From contig NZ_JAGSGB010000001.1 in NCBI RefSeq assembly GCF_020092905.1, positions 1,343,861 through 1,407,860 of the forward strand: a stretch of DNA of 64,000 nt. The letters are read 5' to 3'. The position numbers and the translations under genes were made by a program. Each line of letters opens with the position of its first letter. Positions within the stretch are counted from its first letter, which is position 1. Source of the DNA: Pacificimonas aurantium (GTDB lineage Bacteria > Pseudomonadota > Alphaproteobacteria > Sphingomonadales > Sphingomonadaceae). The notes below the pieces were generated by a model. The model was given only the letters and a program-made list of their open reading frames with translations, ran no database searches and was not told the DNA's origin. This document shows positions 63,215 to 64,000 of the stretch, one piece after another.

Positions 63215-64000
63215 ATGAACAGGACTACGACGCTGCTGGCGGTGCTGCTGGCATCGACGGCCGCTCACCAGGCGGCGGCCAAGGATGGTGCCGTCTATGC
63301 AGGTATCGAGGCCGGTTATCTCTATACCGGCGACCTCGAATATGAACTCGAGGATCCCGCCGCGGGCGATGAGGGGGAGCTGGTCGAAATCAACCATGGC
63401 GGTTCCTATGATCTCGGCATTTTCGTGGGGTATGATTTCGGTGTCTTCCGGATCGAGGCCGAGGGGCTCTACCGCACGCCCGACCTCGACAATGTCGAAC
63501 TGCGCGGCACCCCCACCGCGATAGCCGGGGGCAGTTCCGACGAAGGCCCCGGTGCGCTTCCTGTGGGCGACTATACGCGCGGACAGTTCCCGAACGCAGG
63601 CGGGGAGACAGAGACCTGGGCCGGGATGCTCAACATTCTCGCCGACATTGGCGACAATGATCGCTTCGGCTTCCTCCTCGGCGGCGGAGCGGGCTTTGCC
63701 AGCGTCAGCCAGAAGGACTGGGCGCTCGACGCGCCCGGGGTGACTTTCGCCGACGATTCGGAAACCGCGTTCGCCTATCAGGGTATCGCGGCGGCCTATG
63801 TGCCGCTCAGCCCGTCGGTCGATCTCGGCATCAAATACCGCTATTTCGCGGTGCCGGACGTGACGCATAGCTTCGACAACGGTCTGGAGATGGCGGGCGA
63901 TTTTGACAGCCATTCGCTGCTCGCGACGCTGGCGTTCAATTTCGGTGCCGAGGCTGCTCCGCCTCCGCCGCCGCCTCCCCCGCCGCCGCCGCCTCCTCCC
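63215..64000 (+). CDS. OmpA-like outer-membrane beta-barrel protein (3' end beyond window)
   Basis: The frame runs from ATG 63215 (AAGG 5 bases upstream) to the window end without a stop, at least 262 residues. It has a signal peptide (MNRTTTLLAVLLASTAAHQ) and an eight-strand-type barrel: YAGIEAGYLYTGDLEYELE, GIFVGYDFGVFRIEAEGLYR, FGFLLGGGAGFASV, VDLGIKYRYFAVPD and LLATLAFNFGA. The barrel is followed by a proline run (APPPPPPPP) as in OmpA-family hinges before a periplasmic PG-binding domain. That domain should lie beyond 64000. The gap 63029-63214 holds only the upstream region. Confidence 0.85.
   Translation, partial: MNRTTTLLAVLLASTAAHQAAAKDGAVYAGIEAGYLYTGDLEYELEDPAAGDEGELVEINHGGSYDLGIFVGYDFGVFRIEAEGLYRTPDLDNVELRGTPTAIAGGSSDEGPGALPVGDYTRGQFPNAGGETETWAGMLNILADIGDNDRFGFLLGGGAGFASVSQKDWALDAPGVTFADDSETAFAYQGIAAAYVPLSPSVDLGIKYRYFAVPDVTHSFDNGLEMAGDFDSHSLLATLAFNFGAEAAPPPPPPPPPPPPPP

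Overview
The window is a 64 kb stretch of a GC-rich (about 64 percent by eye) alphaproteobacterial chromosome, most likely from the Sphingomonadales. The signs are the EcfG/NepR/PhyR general stress response, ChpT, a class II EPSP synthase, GlnE, a TIGR02300-type zinc-ribbon protein, an L21 with a long Lys/Ala tail, and a CtrA-type box. I see no prophage, insertion sequence, CRISPR array or rRNA. Genes are dense and many are coupled by 1-4 base stop/start overlaps. Long antisense ORFs are shadows caused by high GC.

Layout. 1-6000: rpsA and cmk (minus), a lone UDP-GlcNAc 2-epimerase gene, a tiny membrane protein, aroA, a zinc-ribbon protein and tRNA-Ala(GGC). 6100-12400 (minus): proA-proB-obgE, a tandem GNAT pair, rpmA-rplU and hspQ. 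12450-15650: glycosyltransferase, HTTM-like membrane protein, DCC-type protein, tRNA-Ser(CGA). 15900-20930: a vitamin B12 uptake locus (btuD, btuC, btuF, btuB) with a cobalamin riboswitch ahead of btuB. 21000-28370: three Crp/Fnr-family regulators around a PAP2 phosphatase and a translationally coupled trehalose operon (otsB, GH15 hydrolase, otsA). 28440-30380: a TelA/XpaC-like pair.

30380-34180 is the general stress response locus and the most unusual part. It holds a HisKA_2 protein whose ATP-binding domain has decayed (PhyP-like), PhyR, a 46-residue membrane protein, a sigma factor whose N-terminus reads as a NepR anti-sigma module fused in frame to EcfG, and a second free-standing NepR on the opposite strand. 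The PhyP-like gene and the free NepR are each preceded by a GGAAC-N17-GTT element, the EcfG-type promoter, only about 10 bases before the start codon. This suggests a feedback circuit built on a tethered anti-sigma module.

34200-49030: glnE-bcp-DUF455, an M23 peptidase, erpA, xth, an MscS channel, a possible sphingolipid pair (acyltransferase-like protein plus membrane fatty-acid hydroxylase), lptF-lptG, RNase P RNA, a PG amidase and an EamA transporter. 49100-55580 (minus): cold-shock protein, chpT, then cheA-cheW-cheY-cheB-cheR, with a perfect TTAA-N7-TTAA CtrA box between chpT and cheA. 55590-64000: JAMM peptidase and RluA-type synthase (divergent), rpoH, mtgA, dnaX-ybaB, SRP RNA, nudC, a J-domain protein, a 2Fe-2S protein, and the start of an OmpA-like porin cut by the window end.
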